Of a stretch of 16,141 nucleotides of DNA, positions 1-9,068 are shown piece after piece (position 1 is the first letter of the stretch; every line of letters begins with the position of its first letter). The stretch spans positions 996,471-1,012,611 of the forward strand of contig KN834761.1 in assembly GCA_000827265.1 (NCBI GenBank), written 5' to 3'. Under the pieces are notes generated by a model. That model did no database searches. It saw only the letters and a program-made list of their open reading frames with translations, and was not told the DNA's origin. This DNA comes from Collybiopsis luxurians FD-317 M1 (Eukaryota > Basidiomycota > Agaricomycetes > Agaricales > Omphalotaceae). A program made the translations under genes and the position numbers.

Positions 1-773
1 CATCGACGGTAACCCAGGCTGGCAGTCGTCGAGCACTCAGATGCCTCACCCAGGTTTTTGCTACTCAATCCTTATGTACCTCACAGACCATTGTCAAATG
101 GTTAGATTGAGAACAATCATATCTTTCACAAGATTCAGGAAGCAGTGGAAAGATATCTTTAGGGTGATTTCAATGGTGAACTGTGAACTAATGTCAAATT
201 ACTAATTGCCATCTACATATCTAACCCTGTATGTGTACAGCAAATGATAAATCATTTGTGCCCAGCTCTGTTGCTCAGCCCACTTTTGCATTGAGGGCCC
301 ATGCATTGCATTTCTTCAAAAATGAGTCCAGCAGTGGCAAATTGTGAAGGGAGCACGAGACATTTTTTCATTACTAATATTGGCAATTTTATCTGCCTCA
401 GCCCACCAGCATAGAGTAAATAGCCTGCTGGCAACAATGGCAACAGAAGGTGAAGCAGCCCCGCTCCTTAGTATATAATCTTACTTACTTGCAGCAATGA
501 AGAGTCCCAAAAAAAAAGGTGAAGTGGTGTGTTGCATTATCATCATCAACAACGGCATTTACTAAGTGATTTATAAAATTTTGGTGCCTTGGGCACTAAA
601 GCGGCAATTTTCCGGAGTGACCGGCGGCTATTTGGCCTTTACTGCTTGATTTGTCATTAATTTCTGATGAAATAACTATGTTACGGCCAACTGATAGTAT
701 TTGCCTGTTGCATAATCATCTGGAGGTCCTCAATTTTTTCGCACCTGTTTATTTGTATTTGTGCCTGCCTTCA
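1..773. other. Left flank, no gene recognised
   Basis: AT-rich sequence with frequent stops in all frames. Short open stretches (for example 651-854 on plus, which has no ATG start) do not resemble any family I know and run straight into the LTR remnant. The sequence ends abruptly at position 773, where the truncated LTR begins, and 585-773 has no visible match near the right LTR. I see no RNA gene here. Confidence 0.6.
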
Positions 774-1009
774 GACAGTGTGAGAAAGGGATTAGGAATT
801 GTCTCGGCAAGAAGCAAGAGGATGATAAAGCAAATAGAAAGAGGGGCAGTGTAATCATGTGGAAAGAAGATGGAAGTGTGAAGTGTCAAAGAAGCATTGG
901 AATATTGGAATGGAATGATGGTGTGTCATAAATGCAATCATGTGAACAAGAGTGTGAAGAAAGTGAAAAATAGGGGTGAGAAAATGATATAGGTACCAGT
1001 GTCACAACA
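774..1009 (-). repeat. 3' LTR remnant (U3 part only)
   Basis: These 236 bases align without gaps to 6719-6954 with 13 differences, all transitions. On the minus strand the LTR begins TGTTGTGACACTGG at 1009, directly after the polypurine tract, so this is the 3' LTR in element orientation. Similarity stops sharply at 774: the right copy continues into a TATA box and a transcribed region, while the left copy runs into unrelated sequence. Downstream U3, R and U5 are therefore missing, which removes the usual polyadenylation end and the terminal CA. Confidence 0.92.
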
Positions 1010-1022
1010 TTACCCCCCTCCT
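1010..1022 (-). other. Polypurine tract of the retrotransposon
   Basis: The minus strand reads AGGAGGGGGGTAA immediately before the LTR start TGTTGTGACA. A purine run at this point is where plus-strand DNA synthesis is primed in LTR elements. It overlaps the pol stop codon TAA (1010-1012), so the coding region runs right up to the LTR. Confidence 0.85.
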
Positions 1023-1480
1023 ACAGTTGATGTCCCAGCAACAATGTCAGTGAAGTTTTCATATGGTTGCCACAGAAGCGAATGAAAGACTGTGGCTGAA
1101 ATCTTTTGAGGTGCATTTGGGTGAGCTTTGTAGAAGTCAGATATTGCCTCATTGCTAGATCCTACCACACTATCTTCATTTTCCCAGCTGTCATGACTCT
1201 CATTGTACCCTTTCCACCTAACCAAAAACTGTAACTTTTTCCAATGTCCCCTCAACTGACTATCCAAAATTTGATCCACTTCATAGAACTCCTCTCCTTC
1301 CACTATCTCAGGCTCTGGTGGTGGTGGCTTTGTCCCATTGATTTCATTTCCCTTCCATGGTGTGAGTCGGTTGATGTGGATGTTGTCATGGATCTTCATC
1401 CAAGTGGGTAAGGCAAGGCGGTATATGTGCGATCCTGTCTTCTCAACAATTTTGAATGGTCCAAGGCATCAGCTTCCCAG
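1010..1480 (-). other. pol domain: GPF module and chromodomain
   Basis: GPFKIVEKTGSHIYRL (about 1410-1460) is the GPY/F module at the integrase C-terminus. About 45 residues later comes a clean chromodomain, YEVDQILDSQ followed by LQFLVRWKGYNESHDSWEN (about 1165-1290), with the aromatic and WKGY residues that define the fold. In chromoviruses this domain tends to steer integration towards heterochromatin by binding methylated histone H3. It is the only part of pol with a fully open frame from 1399 down to the terminal TAA at 1010. Confidence 0.93.
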
Positions 1481-1499
1481 TTTCTCATTCTTTCATTGT

Positions 1500-2477
1500 A
1501 TTTTGAGGTTGTTGAATGACAGCCATACTGCCTGTCCTACTTGAAACTCCTGTATTGTCCCATCTACACTGTCTCCAATGCACTGTTTGCTCATCCATAA
1601 TGCCACCTCTGCATCTTCCCTAGCATGTTGCAGTGTTTCTAAGCATTGGTCTATTGATGGGTATGATTTCCAGCTTCCAATGGGGATGGTGAATACTGGT
1701 GTGTAACCATAGAGGACTTCAAATGGGGAATGGTCATGTGCAAAGTGGATTCAGGAATTGATAATGAATTCAGCGGTGGGCAGAAGCTGATCCCAATTGT
1801 CTTGTCAGTGGCTGACATACATTCAGATGTAGCACTCAATTTCCTGATTGGCACATTCTGTCTGTCCATTGGTTTCTGGGTGATAAGCCATTGTAAGGGC
1901 AGATTCAACTCCTAAATGTTTTAGGAGTTGGTGCATGATGTCAGCAGCAAATTGGGGCCACTCCCTTGGCTGTGATTTCTGTGGTGGTTGGGAAGCAGTG
2001 GATCATTTTGGTATAATGGTCACTGAAGGTGATTACAGCATTATGACCATCTTGAGTCATGGGAAGTTCACCAATTAGATCAACTCCAATTTCTTGCCAG
2101 GATCCAGCAGGTGTTGGAAGAGGTTGGAAGTGATGGGGATTGAGTCATTTCTGCTGACAGGTGTTGCATCCTTCTACATATTTGTCCACAAATGAGTGCA
2201 TTGCTGGCCACCAAAAATGTTGGCTGATGAGTTCTAGTGTCCAATGTTTTCCAGGGTGGCTGGCAGTTGGTGCATCATGACTCTGTGCCACTACTGCTCT
2301 TCTCAACTCCATATCAGGTGGAACATATGCTTTCCCTTGGTAATACACAATACCCTCTTCTTCTTTCCATTCTGCCAGTCCTCCCGTGAGCTTCTGTGGA
2401 TCTTCGAGCTTCTCTAATCCTTCTAGTACCTCAAATTCCCTTTCACTAGGGTTCTGGAAAAGGATCATTGTCAACAC
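1500..2477 (-). other. pol domain: integrase with internal deletion
   Basis: The N-terminal HHCC zinc finger is intact between 2145 and 2280 (HDAPTASHPGKH, then HFWWPAM, then CNTCQQ). The catalytic core begins with [13 protein letters not shown], carrying the first Asp near 2080, and runs through [17 protein letters not shown] near 1985-2025. The sequence then jumps near 1957 to [12 protein letters not shown]. The stretch that normally ends in SDRG is gone, and with it the second catalytic Asp. The third residue (Glu in CANQEIE) survives near 1840. Arginines become TGA at 1823-1825, 1805-1807 and 1751-1753. DNA strand transfer cannot be expected. Confidence 0.9.
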
Positions 2478-2507
2478 TTGGATGAAATGTTCTGGATGTA
2501 GTACTGT

Positions 2508-3247
2508 CTAATCTCGGTTGTCTTTGGAGTCATTTATCTGAAGATTGGGCATACAGGAAAGAGCATCAGCCTGTGTATTGGATTTTCCTGCATGATGTTT
2601 AAGTTTGAAATCAAACTGAGAGAGCCACAGAGCCCATTGTGCTTGTCTCCAACTAAGGTCCTGTGCATTTCTCCAGAATTCTAAATTCTGATGATCAATT
2701 ATGATTTCAAATGGTTCCAGTAATCCTTCCAGGAAACTTCTCCAGTCCTTCAATGCTTCTATGATAGCCAACATTTCTCGATTGTAGATTTCATAGTTTT
2801 GCTCAGCTGGATCCATAGAGGCTGATCTGAATGCTACTGGGTGCCACAGTCCATCTTCTTGTTGTTGCATAAGCATACCTCCAGTTGCAAATTTCGATGC
2901 ATCTACTTCAATTCATGTGAGGCAGTTTGGGTCCCAGAGTGCAAGGATTGGTGAGGAATGAAGGCTTCTTTTAGTGATTGAAATGCATCTTGTTGTTCTG
3001 TCCCCCAGTTCCATTTGGTGTCTTTCCAGGTTAGGTCATTAAGAGGTCAGGCTTTCTTTGCAAATCCTTCAATGAATCTCTGGTAGAAATTAGCAAAACC
3101 TAAGAATCTGTGCAAATCACAAAGGCATGTGGGGCTAGGCCAATTTTGGACTGCTTCAACCTTTACTGGATCCATGCATACTTCTCCTTCTCCAATGACT
3201 AACCCTAAGTATTCAATAGATGACCATTTGAATTGGCACTTTTCGGG
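2508..3247 (-). other. pol domain: RT connection and RNase H
   Basis: PEKCQFKWSSIEYLGLVI (near 3190-3245) and LHRFLGFANFYQRFI (near 3070-3120) are the thumb and connection motifs of Gypsy reverse transcriptases. RNase H follows: VDASKFATGG with the first catalytic Asp (about 2885-2910), NYEIYNREMLAIIEALKDWR with the Glu (about 2740-2795), IIDHQNLEFW (about 2675-2705) and HHAGKSNTQADALS near 2555-2600, with the final Asp. Frames switch near 2950. A stop replaces arginine before IEVDAS, and the usual ADALSR has become ADALSC, as expected from CGT to TGT. Confidence 0.92.
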
Positions 3248-3720
3248 TCATAAATAAAGGTCATGCTGAGTGAGGCATTTTAGGACATCATGGACCAAGG
3301 TCCTATGTTCTTCCAGGGTCTTGGTGAAGATAAGGATGTTGTCAAGGTATACTGCAACTTTTCCAGCAGCAATTAAGTCAGCAAACATTGAGTTTATAAG
3401 AGCTTGGAATGTAGCTGGGGAATTTGTTAAACCAAAGTACATGACCAAGAGCTCAAAAAGTCCTCTGTTGGTTGCAAACATGGCTTTCCATTCATGATCC
3501 TTCTTAATCCAGACATTGTTATATCCCTATTGAACATCAAATTTGGTGAAAATTTTGGATTTCTGGAGTCAGTTAATGATGCTGGTTACCAGTGGGAGAG
3601 GATAACAATTCTTTACTGTGTATTCATTGAGTCAACAATAGTCTTGGACAAACCGAAGCTTTCCATCTTTCTTCTTTACAAAGAATACTGGGGAGGCTAG
3701 TGGTGATTTAAAGGGATGGA
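3248..3720 (-). other. pol domain: reverse transcriptase with YLDN active site
   Basis: Motifs appear in order on the minus strand: [19 protein letters not shown] (about 3640-3700), PLPLV near 3600, KIFTKFDV with the first catalytic Asp near 3540, then FGLTNSPATFQALIN near 3420, and VAVYLDNILIF at 3330-3355. The catalytic box is normally Y-x-D-D. Here the second Asp codon (3338-3340 on plus, reading AAC on minus) encodes Asn, which should abolish polymerase activity. In-frame stops at 3632-3634 and 3569-3571 also fall where arginine is expected (R-LNEYTVKN, IN-R-LQKSKIF). Confidence 0.93.
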
Positions 3721-4439
3721 TATAACCTTTATGTAGGTTTTCTTCTAGAAAATGATTGAGCTCTTCCTGTTCATTTGGTGACATGGGATAGATTTTGGTG
3801 TGCATATTTTCAGGGGCATTGGGTCATAACTAAATGGCATGGTCCCAAGGTTTGTGTTCTGGTAAACATTCTGATTCCTTTTCAGAAAAGACTTTAGCAT
3901 ATGTTTGATATGGTAATGGAACCATTTCTTCAAAAGTTTTCTGAGACTTATCTTTATGCACCGCTTCTGCCAGTTGTTGGGAGTATGTATATCCAGCTGC
4001 ACACCATAGTTCTTCTGTTGCATGTCCTATAATCCCAGCTCAGAGCAAGGCCCATCATTGTTTCCTGTTTCCATTGAACCAGTAAAATGGTGTACCCTCT
4101 TTGTATACCTGGACCTCCTCATCTGGGGTAGGCAGGGGTAACAGGATGTGCTCAGGGAAATTTGGTTCTAACAGCTGACTTGTGGTTCCACCAATATTAC
4201 TCTCTTTTGGTTCTGGCACCTCTTTGATGACAACCTTTCATGGAGTTTTCTGAGACTCCAGGATGGCTAAGCATCCTTCCTTCCAGTCAATATTGGGATT
4301 GACCTTCCTGAGCCATGGAAGCCCTAGAATGATATCTTCCAATTAAATTAGTGATTAGATATTCTAGGAGCTGTGGGTGATTCTTGTCGACAGTGGAATA
4401 GAGTTGTGCCGAGTGGGTAATTTGTCCAGCCAGATTTGG

Positions 4440-4640
4440 GGTGCCATCAATATTATAGAGGGTTATGGGGTGGGAGAGGGGTTTGGTGAAGATTCAATGT
4501 CGCTTTACAAATCACTGATGGAGGAACAATCCTGTTGCTCCAGAATCTATCATTGCTGTGCTATTTGTACTCTTGAACCTGCCTTGCAACTTAGTCAGTA
4601 CACAGAAGTGGGAAAAATCACTAGATTGCATAGAACCAAT
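4440..4640 (-). other. pol domain: aspartic protease
   Basis: The minus-strand frame contains MIDSGATGLFLH with the catalytic DSG triad encoded at about 4539-4547. This is the retropepsin active site (D-S/T-G) of Ty3/Gypsy elements and would cut Gag and Pol into mature proteins. A TGA follows at about 4512-4517, where related proteins have arginine before FVKRH. The remainder (TLYNIDGTPN and ITHSAQL-like stretches near 4400-4460) matches the usual flap region of these proteases. Confidence 0.85.
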
Positions 4641-4729
4641 AGTACATAAAATTGTAGAGGCATAAATAGAAGGAGACATTTTAGAGTACAATTGGGGGAA
4701 CCAGGTGGCAGCTGTGGCCAGTTCCCACT

Positions 4730-6267
4730 TTAAAAATTCTGGCAGAGTTCAGTGATTTGAGCAGCTAGTACTTGCTGATTGGCATTTAGTTGTTGTAAGA
4801 TTTGGGCAAAATCAGCAGTGGGAGGAGGAGGTGCAGAGGTGGCAGCAGCAATAATAGAAGTGGACAATTCTGGGGTAATGGAGGTGGCTGCAGTGGTGTG
4901 AAAAGTTCCTTTTCCTTTAATACTCATGAACTTACAATGACAGACATTAGCCAAATGTCCAGTGAGTCTGCAGTGATTGCAGACATCTTGCTCATAGTGT
5001 CCATCAGCCTTGCAGTGAGCTCTGGATCCACAACCATAGCACTTCCCAGCCATGAAACTGCAATACTCTTCAGTAGTGCGACATGTGGTGGTTGCATCAA
5101 CATCCATGGTATTGGGGTCTCTGGTAGGGGTGACAAATGGAGCTGGGTTGAAGGCAGTGGTAGTGGGGGTATTAACAACTTCCCTTTTTCCCTGGCACAG
5201 GAGACCTGTCAGTTGTCAATGTGGATGGCTTCATTGATAAGGTCCTTCAGCAAATTGGTATTAGCTTGGGATGCTACCAGAGCATCTTTGATTCAATCTG
5301 CAAGGTGTTCATAGAAACAATCTCAGAAGTCCTCATCAAAATAGCCAGTGCAAGAGGCATGTTGTTTAAAGGTGGCCACATAGTGGGCAACAGTGTTCCT
5401 TCCTTGCCATAGGTATTTCAAACTCTCCTTGGCATCTGCTACTGCATCTGCAGTTTCAAAGCAAGCCTTGAATGCTGCTTTGAATGCATTCCAGTCAGGA
5501 TAGGTGAGGGTGACTCCCTGGGTTCAGTTGTTGACCTGAGTGATTTTTTCTGCAATGGGGGTGGCCCAAATGGTGGCATCTCCTTTGAGAAAGGATATGG
5601 CAGCCATGATAATGTTGACATTGCCAGTTGCTAGTGCAGGAATCCCTTGAGCCCATGGTTCAAAGGCAGCTTAGAAGCGTCAGGCATCATTGCTGCATTT
5701 CCCATCATAGTTCTGGGGTTTGCTGACTCCTTTATTGGAGTTGGAATGGCAAGCTATGTCAGCAACAATGTCTCTGAGGGAGTCCTGGCTGTCAGCCAGA
5801 TCCTTTATGGCTTTAGTAAGATCAGCAAGAGTTATGTTGGACATTTCAGTTTTGGGAGAATCTGCTTCAATATGGTTGGATTCAGCTTCAGCTTCAGTTT
5901 CAGATTTGTGAGCAGGTTCTTGTTCAACAGATGGAAGAGTGGTGGGTATGTATGCAGGGGATGCTCTGGCACTAGTAGGGTTTGAAGTTTGTCCTACCCT
6001 GGATGGTACTCTAGATGGTGCTCAGGATGCAGCTCAGGATGCAGATGGGGTGATCACAGGGATGCATATGAATCTTCCATTTTCAGAAATGTTTTCTGGG
6101 TTCTCATTGCAGTCAGCCCAATATCCTGGTTTGGCTTGGTTGGATGGTACAATTCGATGTACATCACAGTTGCTATGGGTGTCAAATGTGTGGTAGAGCA
6201 CAGAGCAGTCAAAGGTGGCTCTGTAAGATGTGATAGCAACTAGAGGTGGAGGATTGGGTAAATCCAA
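4730..6267 (-). pseudogene. gag: Retrotransposon gag polyprotein, broken
   Basis: Gag forms the nucleocapsid of virus-like particles and binds element RNA. Reading on the minus strand there is a Ser/Pro-rich and Glu/Ala-rich N-terminal part, then a capsid-like region (motifs PQNYDGK near 5700, LTYPDWNAFKAAF near 5500, YLWQGRNTVAHYVATF near 5400, FYEHL near 5310), then a zinc-knuckle tail ending at a TAA at 4730-4732. The best knuckle is CNHCRLTGHLANVC (CX2CX4HX4C) near 4960-5000, with a second degenerate Cys/His cluster, CYGCGSRAHC, just before it. In-frame stops lie at 6034-6036, 6022-6024, 5680-5682, 5671-5673, 5524-5526, 5323-5325, 5293-5295 and 5209-5211. All but one are TGA. The frame changes between about 5195 and 5210. 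No ATG is visible at the N-terminus, so the 5' limit is approximate. Confidence 0.88.
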
Positions 6268-6718
6268 TGTCCACTCCTTGTAGGATCAGTGAGAGAGCTG
6301 ATGGTACAAGTATAAGATCTCAACCTAATATTGTGGAGACAAGAGACAAGGCAATGGCATGGGTATGAAGCACAGACACTAGCCAGGAGTGAGTGTCAAG
6401 CACAGGCAGTGATGTGAGCTCAAGCACAATATAAAAGAATAAGGGATCTCAATGACGGTGATAGCTCAGAGGGCCAATCACAATGATCAAAGGATATCAA
6501 ACTAGTCCCCAAAGACCAAGTCAATATTGAGTGTGAGCAAAGATACAAACACATACCTAGTCCCCAAAGACCAAGAGGTCAAGACAGGGAACTAGGGGCT
6601 ATCTACAGTCCTATTTATATGAGTTGGAGAATAGAAAGAAAAGAACAATACAAGTGACAGTGTGAGAAGAAGAAAGTGAAGATACATGCGGTTATACATG
6701 AAAGAACAATAAAGGGGT
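6268..6718 (-). other. Rest of 5' LTR and gag leader
   Basis: This stretch holds the downstream part of U3, the presumed R and U5, the primer binding site and the untranslated leader, with no boundary that can be fixed by eye. A 19-base direct repeat occurs at 6502-6520 and 6557-6575 (it reads ctagtccccaaagaccaag on plus), just downstream of the TATA box in transcription order, so it probably lies in the transcribed leader. A second repeated motif, agaacaata followed by gacagtg and gagaa, occurs near 6643-6665 and again near 6703-6730. Confidence 0.55.
6611..6619 (-). promoter_or_regulatory. TATA box of the retrotransposon LTR
   Basis: The minus strand reads TATAAATAG here, a near-ideal TATA box, about 335 bases inside the LTR from its outer end. 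Transcription would start roughly 25-40 bases further along the minus strand (about 6570-6590). Its position beyond the 236-base matched block shows that the full U3 is longer than the block kept in the left LTR. It is called from motif and position only. Confidence 0.6.
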
Positions 6719-6954
6719 GACAGTGCGAGAAAGGGATTAGGAATCATCTCAGTGAGAAGCGAGAGGATGATAAAGTGAATAGAAAGAGGGGCAGTGTAAT
6801 CATGTGGAAAGAAGATGGAAGTGTGAAGTGTCAAAGAAGTATTGGAATATCAGAATGGAATGATGGTGTGTCATAAATGCAATCATGTGAACAAGAGTGT
6901 GAAGAAAGTGAAAAATAGGGGTGAGAAAATGATATAGGTACCAGTGTCATAACA
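6719..6954 (-). repeat. 5' LTR, U3 portion matched to left copy
   Basis: This is the right-hand copy of the 236-base direct repeat. On the minus strand it begins TGTTATGACACTGG at 6954, and the flanking genome starts at 6955. The LTR must extend further left than this block, because a TATA box lies at 6611-6619 and gag coding starts only below about 6290. A TG at 6299-6300 on the plus strand is one possible inner end, giving an LTR of about 655 bases, but I found no convincing TGG-type primer binding site beside it, so that end is unresolved. Confidence 0.9.
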
Positions 6955-9068
6955 TTTGGTATGTAAAAGAAAGCCCAGATCTGTGGCCGCCATTAATTAT
7001 TCTCTTTCCTGAAGGCTTGTATGTTGGGGTTTCAGGCTTCACCTTTCATTTCCTTATGTAAGAAATGAAGTTTAAACCTCAAATCTAAAGGAACATAACC
7101 TGCTTTGTACTATGCTTTTATGCAGACACAATCCATAAATATATCACAGGACAGTTAGGAATTATCTGAATCATATTTGCAAACCTGTATCATCCTAATT
7201 GATACAGTGCTGATTATTTTATCTGCAATTCTTTGGTGGTTCCATACACTGGATGAAAAGTTTGGAACAGAATTCAAATTCAACCTCTTCTACCTCTTTT
7301 CTCTTATATTAAATGTCCTCGCTACATTGATGATAGCATATAAGGCCTGGTTTTAAGTATGTCTCAAGGAACAGCCTTGACTTAATATTCACATTCCAAT
7401 TTCTTACCTGTATAACTTGGCTCAGGACTGCTAATATGTTTAGCAAAGAAAATCGGACTCTGTCAGGCAGAACCTGAGTACAGAAAGTACTGCTGGTTGT
7501 GGCAGAATCTGGGATTTTACTTTGTATCCTTCAGGTAAGAATTTTACAATTTTCCAATAAGTTCCTGACAAGGTTTTTGAATCATGGCTCTTGTGGATGA
7601 TAGGTGGCATGGTATGCAATGAGGATGGTAGCTGAATCACCCAATAATGTACCCAATCTATATGTGACATTCAATAATATTCTTCCATATATGGCCATCA
7701 TGACCCTAGTGAGTTTTATGTCCATACCATTCAAGCGTTGCTACACAGTGCACATGACAGCTGTTTTTTCCAACTATGGTCTTCATAGTATCACATCTAA
7801 TCAGAAGATCTGAAGGATCTTATGTTGAAAAATAGTGAAGTAAGGCTAAACATTGCCAAAGGTAGTCAACTCAGATTCAGCACTGCCGGGTTTGTGGAGA
7901 TTGAAGGTCAAAGCTGGGATTATCGAGTCTTGCCCAGTCCTATCTTGTTCCATGCGGGCTTGCTACATTCTGCTTGCGATGTCCATCTGTAATACTTGCT
8001 GTTATATTTTTCCTAAGCTTGTTCCAGGTTTATGAGTACTCGGAATATAGTTACTCATCACTCATGGACTTTATATATGTATTCACTTAGTTTTGTGCCC
8101 TCAGTTATCTGTGTATATCAAGACTTATATAAAGATCTAGCCAAATTAAGGCCTTAAACCTAATTAGGTCTTAAGTCCTAAGCACATCACTGGCTGATTC
8201 TCAGGATCAGTCATACGTTTGCAGGCAAGAACTTTGCTGCTAGTGTCCTAGGTAAGAATAATGGATCAAACCATTAAAAGCATAAGATTAAGTACTCACA
8301 GCTATCAGGATGTCATTGTCATGCGACTGCATGAAACCAGTTAAATGCCAACCTCGCCAAAAGGCTATGAATGTTAATGTTACTCAACACAGTTGTAGGA
8401 GCTATATTACTGTAATGGATGGTGCCATTACTCAGGAAAGCATCCGGTAGAAGAAACTTAAGATGGTTCTTCTGTTGATAACCTATGAGTGTGAACCATA
8501 GTAAGCATGTGCAGACAGGTTCTGAAATGCATTAGTACTTGGTCAAGAAGTAAGAAAATATCAAACTGGGATTTTTCTCTAGTGTTGAACTTGTAATGCC
8601 ACTGAGGTAAAAAGAGAGCTCAGAGAGAGCTGTCAGGTTGTAGAGTTTGGCATGTTAGACCCAATTAAGTTGTAGATGTACCTACACTGCAACAAATGAT
8701 CTTGTTAAGGTAAACCCACTGGTCATGATTGCTCCAGACCAGATGGCACAACATTATGTAGTTACACAGCCGTCGGTATCTATGTATCCCTCTCTTTATC
8801 CATTTACCTACTATATATATTGTGTATGGACTTTAAATACAGGGAATCATTCCAATGCCCCAAAACCTATACTGTCCGAAATCACTTACATACAAATCTA
8901 ACTTTTACAGCTCTGCAAAGCTTGGGCAGCGGACTTGACAGATATCACTCCTTCCTCATTAACCAGACAAAAACCCACACTACCATGTGTTACATCTAAA
9001 TCGGAGCATCAACATCCCAGGGTGAAGCTGAGCTACTGGTAACAACGCCTTTAGCATATCCCATGCAG
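6955..9068. other. Unassigned AT-rich spacer
   Basis: About 2.1 kb right of the transposon with stops throughout and no family I recognise. The longest open stretches (for example 7440-7670 on minus and 7604-7813 on plus) overlap each other, lack conserved motifs and look like chance. Local short inverted motifs such as ttaaggccttaaacctaattaggtc near 8143 are too small to interpret. I see no tRNA, rRNA or satellite array. Confidence 0.5.

Larger units (their letters stand above)
1010..4679 (-). pseudogene. pol: Retrotransposon pol polyprotein, broken
   Basis: Pol is the replication polyprotein: aspartic protease, reverse transcriptase, RNase H, integrase and chromodomain. An ATG at 4677-4679 opens the protease frame about 50 bases past the gag stop and in a different frame, so pol was probably expressed by reinitiation or frameshifting. 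The frame shifts between protease and reverse transcriptase, again near 2950 and at a deletion near 1957. Stops at conserved arginine positions include 3632-3634, 3569-3571, 3248-3250, 3047-3049, 1823-1825, 1805-1807 and 1751-1753. The final frame ends with TAA at 1010-1012, touching the LTR. The roughly 1220-codon span fits a chromovirus pol that has lost only little sequence. Confidence 0.92.
774..6954 (-). mobile_element. Degenerate Ty3/Gypsy chromovirus LTR retrotransposon
   Basis: An LTR retrotransposon lying on the minus strand. Its order is 5' LTR (right), gag, protease, reverse transcriptase, RNase H, integrase, chromodomain, polypurine tract, 3' LTR remnant (left). Integrase downstream of RNase H plus a C-terminal chromodomain place it in the Ty3/Gypsy chromovirus lineage common in fungi. 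It is non-autonomous: gag and pol carry many in-frame stops, at least three frame changes (near 5200, 2950 and 1957) and a lost integrase catalytic residue. Only U3 of the left LTR survives, so a target-site duplication cannot be confirmed. The first bases outside the right LTR are TTTGG (6955-6959). Reading frames are otherwise well preserved over long stretches, which suggests point-mutation silencing rather than great age. Confidence 0.95.

Noticed and set aside
580..585. TTTGG followed by TG, matching TTTGG right of the right LTR (6955-6959), as a possible target-site duplication
   Set aside because: Sequence 585-773 has no similarity to the right LTR, so the 3' LTR cannot start there; a 5-base match is easily chance.
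1651..1908. Minus-strand open frame over the integrase core
   Set aside because: The true integrase reading ([20 protein letters not shown]) is in another minus frame, interrupted by CGA-derived stops; this open frame is a by-product.
4802..5314. 170-codon open frame on the plus strand, Ser/Gly-rich
   Set aside because: It lies antisense to the gag zinc-knuckle region, which has clear family motifs on the minus strand; it is a shadow.
5647..6243. Overlapping plus-strand open frames over the gag N-terminal half
   Set aside because: Antisense to gag; composition mirrors the gag Ser/Glu-rich repeats and there are no motifs of their own.
6264..6300. Candidate primer binding sites near the gag start
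   Set aside because: No TGG-initiated match to a tRNA 3' end sits next to a CA-ended LTR terminus; self-priming as in some chromoviruses is possible but cannot be shown by eye.
7440..7813. Overlapping open frames on both strands in the spacer
   Set aside because: Short, mutually antisense, no motifs, no splice-supported extension.
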